Shown here one piece after another: positions 42,063 through 52,425 of a stretch of DNA of 64,000 nucleotides. The notes beneath the pieces were generated by a model. That model was not told the origin of the DNA. It saw nothing but the letters and a program-made list of their open reading frames with translations, and ran no database searches. Made by a program: the position numbers and the translations under genes. This stretch comes from Sphingomonas panacisoli (lineage in GTDB: Bacteria > Pseudomonadota > Alphaproteobacteria > Sphingomonadales > Sphingomonadaceae): contig NZ_CP042306.1 of assembly GCF_007859635.1 (NCBI RefSeq), positions 2,170,001 to 2,234,000 on the forward strand. Reading direction: 5' to 3'. Numbering within the stretch: the first letter of the stretch is position 1; each line of letters opens with the position of its first letter.

Positions 42063-42983
42063 TTACACGTCGTCGCGCGTCGGCGCGCGGTTCGTTGTCG
42101 TCGTCGGCTTCGCGGTCGACGTCGGTTTCGGCGTGGGCGTCCCCTGCCCACTCCCTTGATTGCTCTTGCGTACCACCATCCGCGTCGGATCGCGCAGATC
42201 GAACTTCACATAGCCGCTGCCAAGCAATTTGCTCGTGCCATCCTTTTCGGCAAACAATTTGAGCGCCTTGGCGGCTTCGTCGTCACCCTCGGGCAATGAC
42301 AGCGTCTCGCCCGTGTCGAATAGCAGGTCCCAGCGCCGGTTGCCGACCCATGTCGCGGCGCGGACCTTTGGCTTGAGCGCGGGAGCGGCGACCATCAGCG
42401 TCTGATAGGCCGGTTCCTGCCGGTCGGCGCCGGGGCCGATCACCAGCGGCAGGTCGGGCATCGCGTCCGACGACACCGGTTCGAGATAGACGCCGTCGCG
42501 ATCAATCAGGCTCAACTGCCCTTTGTCCTGCCACACCGCGGCGGGCGTGCGCTCGACGATGCGGATCAGCAGCGTGTCGGGCAGTCGCCGCGACACGTGC
42601 GCATCCTGTACCCAGCCATATTGCAGCAACCGGTCGCGGACGAGTTCGAGATCGACCAGCGGCATCGCGCGCGATTTCTGGTCGAGCGCGACGGCGTAGA
42701 CCGTGGTGACGTCCATCCGCTTCACGCCACGCACTTCGATCTGCTCGACGCGCAGCCCCGCTTTGCCGACCTGTTCGGCGAGCGCGGTCCCGATCGCGGC
42801 GTTCGCCCCGGTCACCGCTCCAGCCGCATAGACCGCACCGCCCGCGACCAGCACGATCGTCCAGGTCGCGATCCGGCGCAGCGCGATATGGCTGAGCGGG
42901 ATGCGCGCCAGGATGCGGTCGAGGATCGACGCCTTCTTCTTGCGGTTGGTCGGACGACCGCGATTGGTCGGGCGCTTGCTCAT
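42063..42983 (-). CDS. ftsQ: Cell division protein FtsQ
   Basis: FtsQ (306 residues) is a bitopic divisome protein with a basic cytoplasmic tail (RPTNRKKKASILDRIL), one membrane helix (IATWTIVLVAGGAVYAAGAV), a POTRA domain from about 80 (LRVEQIEVRGVKRMDVTTVY) and a beta domain (ERTPAAVWQDKGQLSLIDRDG). A Thr/Pro-rich C-terminal tail follows. It overlaps ddl by 4 nt. Confidence 0.93.
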   Translation of the reverse strand: MSKRPTNRGRPTNRKKKASILDRILARIPLSHIALRRIATWTIVLVAGGAVYAAGAVTGANAAIGTALAEQVGKAGLRVEQIEVRGVKRMDVTTVYAVALDQKSRAMPLVDLELVRDRLLQYGWVQDAHVSRRLPDTLLIRIVERTPAAVWQDKGQLSLIDRDGVYLEPVSSDAMPDLPLVIGPGADRQEPAYQTLMVAAPALKPKVRAATWVGNRRWDLLFDTGETLSLPEGDDEAAKALKLFAEKDGTSKLLGSGYVKFDLRDPTRMVVRKSNQGSGQGTPTPKPTSTAKPTTTTNRAPTRDDV

Positions 42984-43903
42984 GCCAGCGCCTCGTCGAC
43001 GATCATCTGGACGAGTTCGGGATAGGAAATGCCGAGATGCTTGGCCTGTTCGGGTACGAGGCTGAGCGGCGTCATGCCGGGCTGGGTGTTGACCTCGAGC
43101 AGGAACAGCCCGTCCTCGCCGCGCTCGTCGTCCCAGCGGAAATCCGACCGCGACGCACCACGACAGCCGAGCAGCCGGTGCGCTTCAAGCGCGATGCGCT
43201 TGCACGCCTCGGCGATATGATCCGGGATTTGAGCAGGGAAGACGTGCTCGGTCATCCCGTCGGTATATTTGGCGTCGTAATCGTACCAGCCCGACTTGGG
43301 TTTGAGTTCGGTCACGCCGAGCGCTTTGCCGCCCAGGATCGCAGTCGTCAGCTCGCGCCCGCGGACATAGGGTTCGGCCAGTAATTCCTCAAAATCCTGC
43401 CACGGTCCCGCCACGTCGCGGCCGATCGGGTTGCCGTAATTGCCGTCGTCGGTGACGATGGCGACGCCGACCGACGAGCCTTCGTTGACGGGCTTCAGTA
43501 CGTAGGGCCGCTTGAGCGGATCGCCTTCGAACACTTCCGCCGACTTGACGATGCGGCCGCCGGGCATCGGGATGCCGTGCGGGACGAGCGCGTTCTTGGT
43601 CAGCACCTTGTCGATCGCGATCACCGAGGTGACGAGGCCCGAATGCGTGTATTTCAGCCCCATCAGCTCGAGCATACCCTGCACGCTGCCGTCCTCGCCG
43701 GGCGTGCCGTGCAGCGCGTTGAACACAACGTCGGGCTTTGCAGCGGCGAGTTTCGCGGCGACATCGCGATCCATGTCGATCGCGGTGACGCGATGCCCGA
43801 GCGATTCGAGCGCCGCGACGATGCCCTTGCCCGACATCAGCGACACTTCGCGCTCGGCCGACCAGCCGCCCATCAGGACGACGACATGCAACGGCGTACT
43901 CAT
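42980..43903 (-). CDS. ddl: D-alanine--D-alanine ligase
   Basis: Ddl (307 residues) makes the D-Ala-D-Ala dipeptide for MurF. The ATP-grasp fold is visible: VVVLMGGWSAEREVSL at the start, KPVNEGSSVGV, EPYVRGRELTTAIL, and the metal-binding end FLLEVNTQPGMT. The start at 43903 overlaps the murB stop by 4 nt, consistent with the rest of the cluster; an upstream frame inside murB was rejected. Confidence 0.95.
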   Translation of the reverse strand: MSTPLHVVVLMGGWSAEREVSLMSGKGIVAALESLGHRVTAIDMDRDVAAKLAAAKPDVVFNALHGTPGEDGSVQGMLELMGLKYTHSGLVTSVIAIDKVLTKNALVPHGIPMPGGRIVKSAEVFEGDPLKRPYVLKPVNEGSSVGVAIVTDDGNYGNPIGRDVAGPWQDFEELLAEPYVRGRELTTAILGGKALGVTELKPKSGWYDYDAKYTDGMTEHVFPAQIPDHIAEACKRIALEAHRLLGCRGASRSDFRWDDERGEDGLFLLEVNTQPGMTPLSLVPEQAKHLGISYPELVQMIVDEALA

Positions 43904-44799
43904 GCCGACACCCCTACGCGCTGAATTTCCCACTCGAGCGTCACGCCGCTGTCCGCCTTCACCTTTGCGCGCACTTCCTCACCCAGGCCTTCGATGTCGG
44001 CGCTGGTCGCGTCGCCGAGGTTGAGGAGGAAGTTGCAGTGTTTTTCCGATACCTGCGCGTCGCCCCGGCGCAAGCCGCGACACCCCGCTTTATCGACCAA
44101 TTGCCAAGCCTTGTGGCCTTCCGGATTCTTGAAGGTCGATCCGCCGGTCTTCGAGCGCAGCGGCTGCGATTCCTCGCGTGCAGCGGCGATACGGTCCATT
44201 TCGGCCTGAACGACCGCAGGTTCTTCGGGATGGCCGCGGAACGTTGCCGAGACGACGATCGCGCCGTCGGGCAGGCCGCTATGTCGATAGGTGTAACCGA
44301 GATCGCCGAGCGCCAGCGTCCGCGTCTCGCCGGAACGCAGCACGACCTCCGCCTCGACCAGTACGTCCTTCACCTCGCGGCCATAGGCGCCGCCGTTCAT
44401 CCGCACGAACCCGCCCACGGTGCCGGGGATCGACCGCATGAACTCCAGTCCACCGATACCCGCGTCGCGCGCCTGCGATGTGACGAGGATGCCCGGAGCC
44501 CCGCCGCCGCATTTCAGCGTCGTGTCGTCGAGCCGCTCGACCTTGGCGAACGCCTTGCCCAGCCGCACCACGACGCCCGGCACGCCACCGTCGCGCACGA
44601 TCATGTTCGAGCCCAGCCCGAGGCCCATGACAGGCACCGAGGGATCGAGCGCATAGAGGAAGGTTTCGAGATCGGCGACGTCCGCCGGCTCGAACAGCCA
44701 TTCCGCCGCGCCGCCGCTTTTGAACCACACGAGCGGCGCGAGCGGCGCGCCGTGCGTCAGGCGTCCACGCACCGGGGGCATGGCGTAGCAGACGGTCAC
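43900..44799 (-). CDS. murB: UDP-N-acetylenolpyruvoylglucosamine reductase
   Basis: MurB (299 residues) is the FAD enzyme that forms UDP-MurNAc. It has the PCMH-type FAD motifs [19 protein letters not shown] and [19 protein letters not shown], and the catalytic GSTFKNPEG (Ser) near the C-terminus. It is of the shorter type II class typical of alphaproteobacteria. The GTG start overlaps the murC stop (GTGA). Confidence 0.95.
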   Translation of the reverse strand: MTVCYAMPPVRGRLTHGAPLAPLVWFKSGGAAEWLFEPADVADLETFLYALDPSVPVMGLGLGSNMIVRDGGVPGVVVRLGKAFAKVERLDDTTLKCGGGAPGILVTSQARDAGIGGLEFMRSIPGTVGGFVRMNGGAYGREVKDVLVEAEVVLRSGETRTLALGDLGYTYRHSGLPDGAIVVSATFRGHPEEPAVVQAEMDRIAAAREESQPLRSKTGGSTFKNPEGHKAWQLVDKAGCRGLRRGDAQVSEKHCNFLLNLGDATSADIEGLGEEVRAKVKADSGVTLEWEIQRVGVSA

Positions 44800-46199
44800 C
44801 GCCCCGCCTCAATCCCGGCGGCGAGGCCCGCCGCCCATTTGGTGATGTCGCCCGCGCCCAGGCACACGATCATGTCGCCCGGTTGCACCACGCTGGCGAG
44901 TTCGCTCGCGAGTTCCTCCGCCGAGCCGATCGTTGCCGCGGCACGATGTCCGCGCCGCTTCAGGCCATCGACCAAGGCCTGCGCATCGACGCCCTCGATC
45001 GGCTGCTCGCCCGCGGCATAGACGGGCGTCACATAGACCATGTCGGCATCGTTGAACGCCTGCTGGAAGTCCTCCATCAGATTGCCGAGCCGCGTGTAAC
45101 GGTGCGGCTGGACCACGGCGATGACGCGGTTCGACACACCCTCGCGCGCCGCGGCCAGCACCGCGCGGATTTCGACCGGGTGGTGGCCGTAATCGTCGAT
45201 CACGACCGCGCCGCCGACCTCGCCGACCTTGGTGAAACGGCGCTTCACGCCGGAAAACTGCTTGAAGCCCTGCTGGATCGTCGCGTCGGGTACGCCCATT
45301 TCGAGCGCGACGCCGATCGCCGACAGCGCGTTCTGGACGTTGTGCCGGCCCGGCATCGGCAGTTCGATATGCTCGATCGAGCGCGTCGTGCCGTCGCGCT
45401 GGCGGATGATCGCCTCGAACCGGTTGCCGCCGGGGATCGGGGTCACGTTGACGCCGCGAATGTCGGCCTGGGTCGAGAAGCCGTAGGTGACGATGCGCCG
45501 GTCGCGGACACGCGGCAGCACCGCCTGGACTTCGGGATGGTCGAGGCACAGTAGTGCCGCGCCGTAGAACGGCACGTTCTCGATGAACTGGACGAACGCG
45601 TCCTTGATCGCGTCGAAGCTGCCGTAATGGTCGAGATGTTCCGGGTCGATGTTGGTGACCACCGCGATCGTGCCGTCCAAGCGCAGGAAGCTGCCGTCGC
45701 TCTCGTCGGCCTCGACCACCATCCACTCGCTGTCGCCGAGCCGCGCGTTGGAGCCGTATTGATTGATGATCCCGCCGTTGATGACGGTCGGATCGATCCC
45801 GCCGGCGTCGAGCAGTGCCGCGACCATCGAGGTGGTGGTCGTCTTGCCATGCGTGCCGGCGACCGCGACGTTCGACTTCAGCCGCATCAGTTCGGCGAGC
45901 ATTTCCGCGCGACGCACGACCGGAATGCGGCGTTCGAGCGCGGCCTCGACCTCCGGATTGGCGCGCTTGATCGCGGTGCTGGTCACCACCACCGCCGCGT
46001 CGCCCAGATTGTCGGCGGCATGGCCGATCTTCACGTCGATGCCCTTGTCGCGCAGCCCCTGGATGACATAGCCCTCGGCGACGTCCGACCCCTGCACCTT
46101 GTAGCCGAGATTGTGCATCACCTCGGCGATGCCGGACATGCCGATGCCGCCGATGCCGACGAAATGGATCGCACCGATGTCGGTCTTCAGGCCGGTCAT
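44796..46199 (-). CDS. murC: UDP-N-acetylmuramate--L-alanine ligase
   Basis: MurC (467 residues) adds L-Ala to UDP-MurNAc. It begins with the Rossmann-type [20 protein letters not shown] and then shows the Mur ligase P-loop [32 protein letters not shown] and the C-terminal [20 protein letters not shown]. The start at 46199 puts the conserved [14 protein letters not shown] at the N-terminus. A 115-nt gap holding a perfect inverted repeat separates it from murG, the only other large interruption in the cluster. Confidence 0.96.
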   Translation of the reverse strand: MTGLKTDIGAIHFVGIGGIGMSGIAEVMHNLGYKVQGSDVAEGYVIQGLRDKGIDVKIGHAADNLGDAAVVVTSTAIKRANPEVEAALERRIPVVRRAEMLAELMRLKSNVAVAGTHGKTTTTSMVAALLDAGGIDPTVINGGIINQYGSNARLGDSEWMVVEADESDGSFLRLDGTIAVVTNIDPEHLDHYGSFDAIKDAFVQFIENVPFYGAALLCLDHPEVQAVLPRVRDRRIVTYGFSTQADIRGVNVTPIPGGNRFEAIIRQRDGTTRSIEHIELPMPGRHNVQNALSAIGVALEMGVPDATIQQGFKQFSGVKRRFTKVGEVGGAVVIDDYGHHPVEIRAVLAAAREGVSNRVIAVVQPHRYTRLGNLMEDFQQAFNDADMVYVTPVYAAGEQPIEGVDAQALVDGLKRRGHRAAATIGSAEELASELASVVQPGDMIVCLGAGDITKWAAGLAAGIEAGR

Positions 46200-46210
46200 A
46201 TTACTACCTT

Positions 46211-46291
46211 CTGTGCTCCGGCGCAGGCCGGAGCGTTGGGTGCCGGGCGGCGCACCATGAGGCCAACGCTCCGGCCTGCGCCGGAGCACAG
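46211..46291. repeat. Perfect 29-bp inverted repeat between murG and murC
   Basis: The arms 46211-46239 and 46263-46291 are exact reverse complements; each contains the internal hairpin GCTCCGGCGCAGGCCGGAGC. It occupies most of the gap between two cell-wall genes that otherwise would overlap. It resembles REP/BIME-type elements and may cap or slow transcription. Confidence 0.85.
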
Positions 46292-46314
46292 GAGCTGAGG
46301 GGCGATAACCGCCG

Positions 46315-47478
46315 TCATGCGTAGGCTACCTTTCCGCCGCCAGGCGTTTCGGGCTGCGCCTCGCCCACCGGCATGTCCCCTGCCGGGTTGCTGATGTTCT
46401 CGACCAGATCGGCGAGGTCGCGCGCGGCGTCGGGATGCCCGCACGAGCGTGCACGGGCGGCGGCGTTGGTCAGCGCTTCGGGATCGAGCCCGAGTTTCTG
46501 CATCTGCTTGGCGAGTTCGACCGGCGTGAACTGGCTCTGCGCGATCACCCGCGCCCCGCCCGCCTCGGCGATCTCGCGCGCATTGTCGGTCTGGTGATCG
46601 TCGGTCGCGGTCGGCAGCGGTACCAGGATCGCGGGACGCCCTGCGGCGGTCAGCTCGGCGATGGTCGAGGCGCCGGCGCGCGCGATGACGAGATGCGCCC
46701 AGGCGAGATGATCGGGCAGATCGGGCAGATACGTCGCGAGATCTGCGGCGATCTGGAGTTCGGCATACTTGGCGCGAGCCTTCTCGATGTCCTCGACCCG
46801 CGCCTGATGCGTGACCTGCAAGCGACGACGGAATTGCACCGGCAGCATCGCGAGCCCGTCCGGCACGACCGAACTCAGCACGCTCGCGCCCTGGCTCCCG
46901 CCGGTCACGAGTACGCGAAAGATGCCGTCCTCCTCGAGCAGCGGGTAGGGCTTATCGCGCAGCGCCAGCACCTCGTCGCGCACCGGGTTGCCGGTCAGCG
47001 TCACCTTGTCGCGATACTTGTCGGCCAGCCGCTCGACCTTGCCGTACGAGGTCGCGATCGCATCTACCTTCCCCGCGACCAGCCGATTGACGCGGCCCAG
47101 CACCGCATTCTGCTCGTGCACCGCGGTAGGGATGTCTTGGTTGAACGCCGCCATCAGCGCGGGCAGCGCCGGATAGCCGCCGAACCCGATCACCGCCGCC
47201 GGCTTCAACTCCCTGTACAGCTCGATCGCCTGCGCGCGGCCGGCCCACATCGCACGACCCGCGCGATACCAGCCGATCGGTCCACCCTGCACGCGGCCCG
47301 CCGGCAGGACGTGCGTCTCGACGCCCTCGAACAGCCCCGGAAAACGCACGCCGCGCTCGTCGCTGATCAGATCGACGCGATGCCCGCGCCGCTTCAGTTC
47401 CTCGGCCAAAGCCGCCGCGGGGACCATGTGCCCCCCGGTGCCGCCCGCGGCCAGCACGAACTGCCGCACTCTCGTCAT
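46315..47478 (-). CDS. murG: Lipid II synthase MurG
   Basis: MurG (387 residues) transfers GlcNAc to lipid I. It is a GT28 glycosyltransferase: [20 protein letters not shown] is the first G-loop, [19 protein letters not shown] the second, and [19 protein letters not shown] with [20 protein letters not shown] forms the UDP-GlcNAc site. The start at 47478 lies in an ATGA overlap with ftsW; an in-frame ATG at 47490 is possible. Confidence 0.95.
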   Translation of the reverse strand: MTRVRQFVLAAGGTGGHMVPAAALAEELKRRGHRVDLISDERGVRFPGLFEGVETHVLPAGRVQGGPIGWYRAGRAMWAGRAQAIELYRELKPAAVIGFGGYPALPALMAAFNQDIPTAVHEQNAVLGRVNRLVAGKVDAIATSYGKVERLADKYRDKVTLTGNPVRDEVLALRDKPYPLLEEDGIFRVLVTGGSQGASVLSSVVPDGLAMLPVQFRRRLQVTHQARVEDIEKARAKYAELQIAADLATYLPDLPDHLAWAHLVIARAGASTIAELTAAGRPAILVPLPTATDDHQTDNAREIAEAGGARVIAQSQFTPVELAKQMQKLGLDPEALTNAAARARSCGHPDAARDLADLVENISNPAGDMPVGEAQPETPGGGKVAYA

Positions 47479-48695
47479 TCGCCGCTCCATTTCACGACAT
47501 AGGGTGAGCGGAGCACAAACGGGTTCCGGCGGGTAAAGGCAAGCAGCAACCCCATCCCGACCGACAAAGCGATCATCGACGACCCGCCATAGCTGATGAA
47601 CGGCATCGTCATGCCCTTTGACGGGGCGAGGCCGGTATTGACCGCCATCGAGATCAGCGCCTGCGCACCGAACTGGATCGCGAGCCCGGCGGCGGCAAGC
47701 AGGCGGAAATCGTCCTGTTCGTCCAGCAGTTTCACGAACACGCGTACAACAATCGCCAGGAAGATGATCGCGACGATGGCACAGGCGATCAGGCCGAATT
47801 CCTCGCCGATCACCGAGAAAATGTAGTCAGTATGCGCCTCGGGCAGGCGATACTTCATCTGCCCGCCACCCGGTCCGGTGCCGAACCAGCCGCCCGCGGT
47901 CAGCGTCGCGCGCGCCGCGTTGACCTGGAAATGCTCGGCACCGTCGCCCGATCCGGGGAACAGGAAGGCGTCGATCCGCGTGCGCGCCGTCGAATAGAAC
48001 AAATACGCCGCCACCACGCCGCCCAGCGCCAGCCCGCCTAGCGACAGGATGACGCGCGGGGAAATGCCGGAGATCAGCAGCAATGCGATCCACACCAGCG
48101 AAAACACCACCGTCTGGCCGAAATCGGGCTGGAGCATCAGCAGCACCGCGACCACCGCGGTCAGCCCGCCGGTCAGCAGCATCAGCACGGTCGCTGACAA
48201 CCCCTCCTTGCCCTTCATCGACAGTAGCCACGCGGTCGCGACGATGAAGCAGGGCTTGAGGAATTCCGACGGCTGGAACTGCGCGATCCCGACACCGAGC
48301 CAGCGCCGCGCGCCGTTCACCGTCACCCCGGCGATCGGCACCAGCGCCAGGCAGAGCAAAAACCCCGCGCACCCGATCAACGCGAAGCGCCGCGCCTGAT
48401 CGGCGGGCAGCATCGACACGATCACCAGTACCGGCAGCGACACGCACACCCACATCAGCTGCCGCCAGAAATAATAGAGCGCCGGCATATGGTGCGTCGC
48501 GTCCGAATAACGCTGGGCGGTCGCCGGCGATGCCGCCGCCACCGCCACCAGCCCGATCGCGATCAGGAACAGGGTCAGGATCAGCAGCAGCCAGTCGATG
48601 TCCCAGAACCACGAGCCCAGCGCGGAGCGATCCGCCCGCCCGCCACGCCGAGCGACGCGCGTCAGCAAGCCATCTTTTTGCGGCATGTCGTTCAT
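47475..48695 (-). CDS. ftsW: Septal peptidoglycan polymerase FtsW
   Basis: FtsW (406 residues) is a SEDS-family membrane glycosyltransferase that polymerises lipid II at the septum with its partner FtsI. Ten membrane segments are apparent. Family motifs include GVTVNGARRWLGVGIAQFQPSEF and the conserved catalytic loop region GSGDGAEHFQVNAARATLTAGG, with SVIGEEFGLI. It overlaps murD at the start and murG at the end. Confidence 0.94.
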   Translation of the reverse strand: MNDMPQKDGLLTRVARRGGRADRSALGSWFWDIDWLLLILTLFLIAIGLVAVAAASPATAQRYSDATHHMPALYYFWRQLMWVCVSLPVLVIVSMLPADQARRFALIGCAGFLLCLALVPIAGVTVNGARRWLGVGIAQFQPSEFLKPCFIVATAWLLSMKGKEGLSATVLMLLTGGLTAVVAVLLMLQPDFGQTVVFSLVWIALLLISGISPRVILSLGGLALGGVVAAYLFYSTARTRIDAFLFPGSGDGAEHFQVNAARATLTAGGWFGTGPGGGQMKYRLPEAHTDYIFSVIGEEFGLIACAIVAIIFLAIVVRVFVKLLDEQDDFRLLAAAGLAIQFGAQALISMAVNTGLAPSKGMTMPFISYGGSSMIALSVGMGLLLAFTRRNPFVLRSPYVVKWSGE

Positions 48696-49972
48696 GCCAT
48701 CGCCTCGACGAGCCCGCGGAACGTATCGCCGCGGTCTTCATAGTCGCGGAACTGATCGAACGACGCGCAGGCCGGGGACAGCAGCACGGTGTCGCCCGGC
48801 TCGGCCGCGGCGCGCGCCAGGTCGAGCGCGTCGGTCAGGTTTTCGGCGTAAGTGGTCGGGATATCGTTCGACAGCAGATCGCGAAACAGCATCCCAGCCT
48901 CGCCGATCGTATAGGCGGCGCAGACGTGGCCGAACGACGGTCGGCACGCGTCGAGATTGTCGGTCTTGGCCTGCCCGCCCAGGATCCAGTGGATGCGGTC
49001 GAACGCCGCCAGCGCCGGCGCGGTCGAATCCGGGTTGGTCGCCTTGCTGTCGTTGACGTATGCGACGCCGTTGACGACGCCGACCCGCTCCATCCGATGC
49101 GGCAGGCCCTTGAAGCTCTCCAGTCCCGCGTCGATCGCCGCCTCGGGCACGCCGAGCGCTTGGCACGCGGCGATCGCGGCAAGCGCGTTCTGCGCATTGT
49201 GCGGTCCCTGCAGCGAGGGCCAGCGCGACTGGTCCATGCATACGCCGGGCGCGATCTTGTGGAGATGCTCGCCGCGCGACGACAAGGTCCGCGCGATCGC
49301 CGCCGAGGCAGCGTCGCCGATCCCGATCACCGCGTCGTGATCCTTCGATTGCATCGCGAACAGTCGCGCTTTCGACGCCGCATAGCCCTCGAACCCGTCA
49401 TAACGGTCGAGATGATCGGGCGTGAGGTTCAGCAGCACCGCGACGTCGCAATCGAGGCTGTGGGTCAGGTCGATCTGGTAGCTCGACAGTTCGAGCACGT
49501 AGATCCCGCCGAGCGGCAACGGCTCCTCGCCCAGGATCGGCAGGCCGATATTGCCCCCGAGCCGCGCCGAGATGCCGGCGGTCTCGACGATATGATGGAT
49601 CAAAGCGGTGGTCGTCGATTTGCCGTTGGTCCCGGTGATCCCGACGACGCGGTGCGAGGGCATGTATTCGCGGGCCTGCGCGAACAGTTCGATGTCGCCG
49701 ATGACGGGCACGTCGGCGTCGCGCGCCTTGGCGGCGATCGGATGACGGTTGAGCGGCACACCCGGCGAGGCGACGACGCCTGCGAACCCGGTCAGATCGA
49801 TCGTCGTCGGGTCGGCATAGCTCGCGCCCTCGACGTTGCGCTTCGCCTCGTCGCTATCCCAGGCAACGACCTCAGCCCCGCTCGCCAGCAACGCGCGCAC
49901 CGTCGCCGCGCCCGAGCGCGCCAGCCCCAGCACCGCATAGCGTTCGCCGCGCCAGGCGGGGCACGTGATCAC
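48692..49972 (-). CDS. murD: UDP-N-acetylmuramoylalanine--D-glutamate ligase
   Basis: MurD (426 residues) adds D-Glu. It starts GTG (49972) with [20 protein letters not shown], contains the P-loop [20 protein letters not shown], the [20 protein letters not shown] block and [17 protein letters not shown] in the C-terminal domain. It overlaps mraY and ftsW by 4 nt each. Confidence 0.95.
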   Translation of the reverse strand: MITCPAWRGERYAVLGLARSGAATVRALLASGAEVVAWDSDEAKRNVEGASYADPTTIDLTGFAGVVASPGVPLNRHPIAAKARDADVPVIGDIELFAQAREYMPSHRVVGITGTNGKSTTTALIHHIVETAGISARLGGNIGLPILGEEPLPLGGIYVLELSSYQIDLTHSLDCDVAVLLNLTPDHLDRYDGFEGYAASKARLFAMQSKDHDAVIGIGDAASAAIARTLSSRGEHLHKIAPGVCMDQSRWPSLQGPHNAQNALAAIAACQALGVPEAAIDAGLESFKGLPHRMERVGVVNGVAYVNDSKATNPDSTAPALAAFDRIHWILGGQAKTDNLDACRPSFGHVCAAYTIGEAGMLFRDLLSNDIPTTYAENLTDALDLARAAAEPGDTVLLSPACASFDQFRDYEDRGDTFRGLVEAMA

Positions 49973-51048
49973 CGCAACTTGAGCGTCGAGAGCCCCGCCA
50001 GCGCCAGCACCAGTGCGACGATCCAGAAACGGATCACAACGGTGCTCTCAGCCCAGCCGAGCTGTTCGAAATGATGGTGGATCGGCGCCATCTTGAACAC
50101 GCGCTTGCCGGTGCGCTTGTACCAGAACACCTGGATGATGACGCTCATCGCCTCGACCACGAAGAGGCCGCCGATGATGCCGAGCACGATTTCGTGATGC
50201 GCGGTGACCGCGATCGCCCCGAGCGCGCCGCCGAGCGCCAGGCTGCCGGTATCGCCCATGAAGACCGCCGCAGGCGGGGCGTTGAACCACAGAAACGCAA
50301 GGCCGGCCCCGATCATCGCCCCACAGAAGATCGCGAGGTCGCCGACGCGCGGGATGTGCGGAATGCCGAGATAATCAGCGAACTTCACGTTGCCGGCCAG
50401 GTAGACGATGATCATCAGCGTCACGCTGGCGATGATAACCGGCATCGACGCGAGCCCATCGAGCCCGTCGGTCAGGTTCACCGCATTGCCGAACCCGACG
50501 ATCGTGAACGCCGCGAACGCGATGTAGAACCAGCCGAGATCGATGACGTGGCCGTTATAGAAGGGCAGGTAGAGCTGCGTGCCGTTGCGCACATTAGTGT
50601 GGACGATGATCGCACTGGCAATGCCGGCGATGACGAACTCGCCGAGCAGTCGGACCCTGCCCGAGACGCCTGCGGTGCTCGCCTTTCGTACCTTGTCGTA
50701 ATCGTCGAGAAACCCGATCGTCCCGAAGCCGAGCGTCACGAACAGACAGGCCCAGACGTACGGGTTGCTGAGGTCCATCCACAACAGGATCGAGGCCGCC
50801 ATGCTGGTCAGGATCATCAGCCCGCCCATCGTCGGCGTGCCGCGCTTGGCGAGGTGCGACTGCGGACCGTCGGTGCGGATCGGCTGGCCCTTGCCCTGGC
50901 GAACGCGCAGCCAGCCAATAAAGCGGGGGCCGATGATCAGGCCGATCAGCAGCGCCGTCGCCACCGCCGCGCCGACCCGGAACGTCTGGTACCGGATCAG
51001 ATTGAAGCCATGGGCGAACTGGAATTGCGCAGCGAGCCAGTAGAGCAT
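49969..51048 (-). CDS. mraY: Phospho-N-acetylmuramoyl-pentapeptide transferase
   Basis: MraY (359 residues) transfers phospho-MurNAc-pentapeptide to undecaprenyl phosphate, forming lipid I. It is polytopic, with about ten helices. Family motifs include [38 protein letters not shown] (catalytic Asp), [20 protein letters not shown] and [11 protein letters not shown], all at standard positions. It lies 6 nt after murF. Confidence 0.96.
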   Translation of the reverse strand: MLYWLAAQFQFAHGFNLIRYQTFRVGAAVATALLIGLIIGPRFIGWLRVRQGKGQPIRTDGPQSHLAKRGTPTMGGLMILTSMAASILLWMDLSNPYVWACLFVTLGFGTIGFLDDYDKVRKASTAGVSGRVRLLGEFVIAGIASAIIVHTNVRNGTQLYLPFYNGHVIDLGWFYIAFAAFTIVGFGNAVNLTDGLDGLASMPVIIASVTLMIIVYLAGNVKFADYLGIPHIPRVGDLAIFCGAMIGAGLAFLWFNAPPAAVFMGDTGSLALGGALGAIAVTAHHEIVLGIIGGLFVVEAMSVIIQVFWYKRTGKRVFKMAPIHHHFEQLGWAESTVVIRFWIVALVLALAGLSTLKLR

Positions 51049-51054
51049 CGGACC

Positions 51055-52425
51055 CTAAACCTTCCCGCCTGATAACGCCGCGACGACCGCGGACAATCCC
51101 ACGCCGTTCGAACCCTTGATGAGGACCGCATCCCCAGCACGCAGCATCGCCGTCAGGCGGTCGCGCGCGGTCGCGGCGTCGGGCACATGCATGACTTCGA
51201 TCTGCCCTTCAAGCGCCGTGGCGAGGGGTTTCATCTTTTCGCCGACCAGGATGACCGTTTCGACGCCGGCGTCACGAACGGGGCTGGCCAGCTCGGCATG
51301 ATAGGCGTCCGATTTCTCGCCCAGTTCGCGCATTTCGCCGAGCACTGCGAGCTTGCGGCCTTCCTCCGCGCCCAGCACCGCGAGCGTCGCGCGCATCGAG
51401 GCGGGATTGGCGTTGTAGCTTTCGTCGATCACCAGCGCCGTGCCGTCGCCGACCGTCACGGTGAAGCGGTCGCCCCGCCCCGCTAGCCCGCCAAGCTCGG
51501 CCAAAGCGAGCCCCGCCAGCGCGAGATCGCCGCCGACCGCATCGACCGCCGCGAGGACGGCGAGCGAGTTGCTGACCCAATGTTGGCCGGGCTGGGAGAT
51601 GGTGTAGCTCAGTTCCCGCTCGCCGACGCGCGCGGTAACGAAGGTACCGCCGCTAGCGGTGCGGATCGCTTCGAGCGCGGCGACGTCCGCGCCTGCGTCT
51701 AGCCCAAACGTCACGATCTTGGCAGCATGCGGCTGCGCGTGACCGATCAGCCGGTCGCGGTGCGGGCTGTCATAGGGGATAATCGCGACGCCGCCGGGTT
51801 CCAGCCCCTGGAAAATCTCTCCCTTGGCATCGGCGATCGCGCTTTCGTCGGGGAAGAAGGCGGCGTGCGCAGGCGCGATCGCAGTGACGATCGCGACGTG
51901 CGGACGAACCAGCGTGGTCAGATGCGCGAGTTCGCCGGGATGGTTCATCCCCATCTCGAACACGCCGTAATCGACCTCGGCTGGCATCCGCGACAAACTG
52001 AGCGGGACGCCGGTATGGTTGTTGTAGCTCTTGACCGATCGATGCGCCGATTTGCTCGGCGACCGGTCGAGCGCAGCAAATAGCGCCTCCTTGGTCCCGG
52101 TTTTGCCCGCCGATCCTGTAACGCCGATGATCCGTGCATGCGTCCGCGCCCGCGACGCCTTGGCCAGCGCCTCCAGCCCAGCGAAGGTATCCGCCACTTG
52201 CACGTGAGGATGCGCGGTAGGCCGGCTGACCAACGCCCCCGCCGCCCCGCGCTCGAACGCCTGGTCGAGGAACCGGTGGCCATCGGTCGCCTCGCCGGTC
52301 ATCGCGATGAACAGATCGCCCGGCCCGACCTCGCGCGAATCGAACGTCACCCCTGAAACGTCGAACGCCGCCGAAGCGGCGCCGCCGGCTGCTTCGGCGA
52401 TTTGCTGGGAGGCCCACAGACTCAT
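51055..52425 (-). CDS. murF: UDP-N-acetylmuramoyl-tripeptide--D-alanyl-D-alanine ligase
   Basis: MurF (456 residues) adds D-Ala-D-Ala. The N-terminal substrate-binding domain (GVTFDSREVGPGDLFIAMTG) is followed by the P-loop GVTGSAGKTGTKEALFAALD, the MGMNHPGELAHLT segment and the C-terminal VIDESYNANPASMRATLAVL. It overlaps murE by 4 nt. Confidence 0.95.
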   Translation of the reverse strand: MSLWASQQIAEAAGGAASAAFDVSGVTFDSREVGPGDLFIAMTGEATDGHRFLDQAFERGAAGALVSRPTAHPHVQVADTFAGLEALAKASRARTHARIIGVTGSAGKTGTKEALFAALDRSPSKSAHRSVKSYNNHTGVPLSLSRMPAEVDYGVFEMGMNHPGELAHLTTLVRPHVAIVTAIAPAHAAFFPDESAIADAKGEIFQGLEPGGVAIIPYDSPHRDRLIGHAQPHAAKIVTFGLDAGADVAALEAIRTASGGTFVTARVGERELSYTISQPGQHWVSNSLAVLAAVDAVGGDLALAGLALAELGGLAGRGDRFTVTVGDGTALVIDESYNANPASMRATLAVLGAEEGRKLAVLGEMRELGEKSDAYHAELASPVRDAGVETVILVGEKMKPLATALEGQIEVMHVPDAATARDRLTAMLRAGDAVLIKGSNGVGLSAVVAALSGGKV

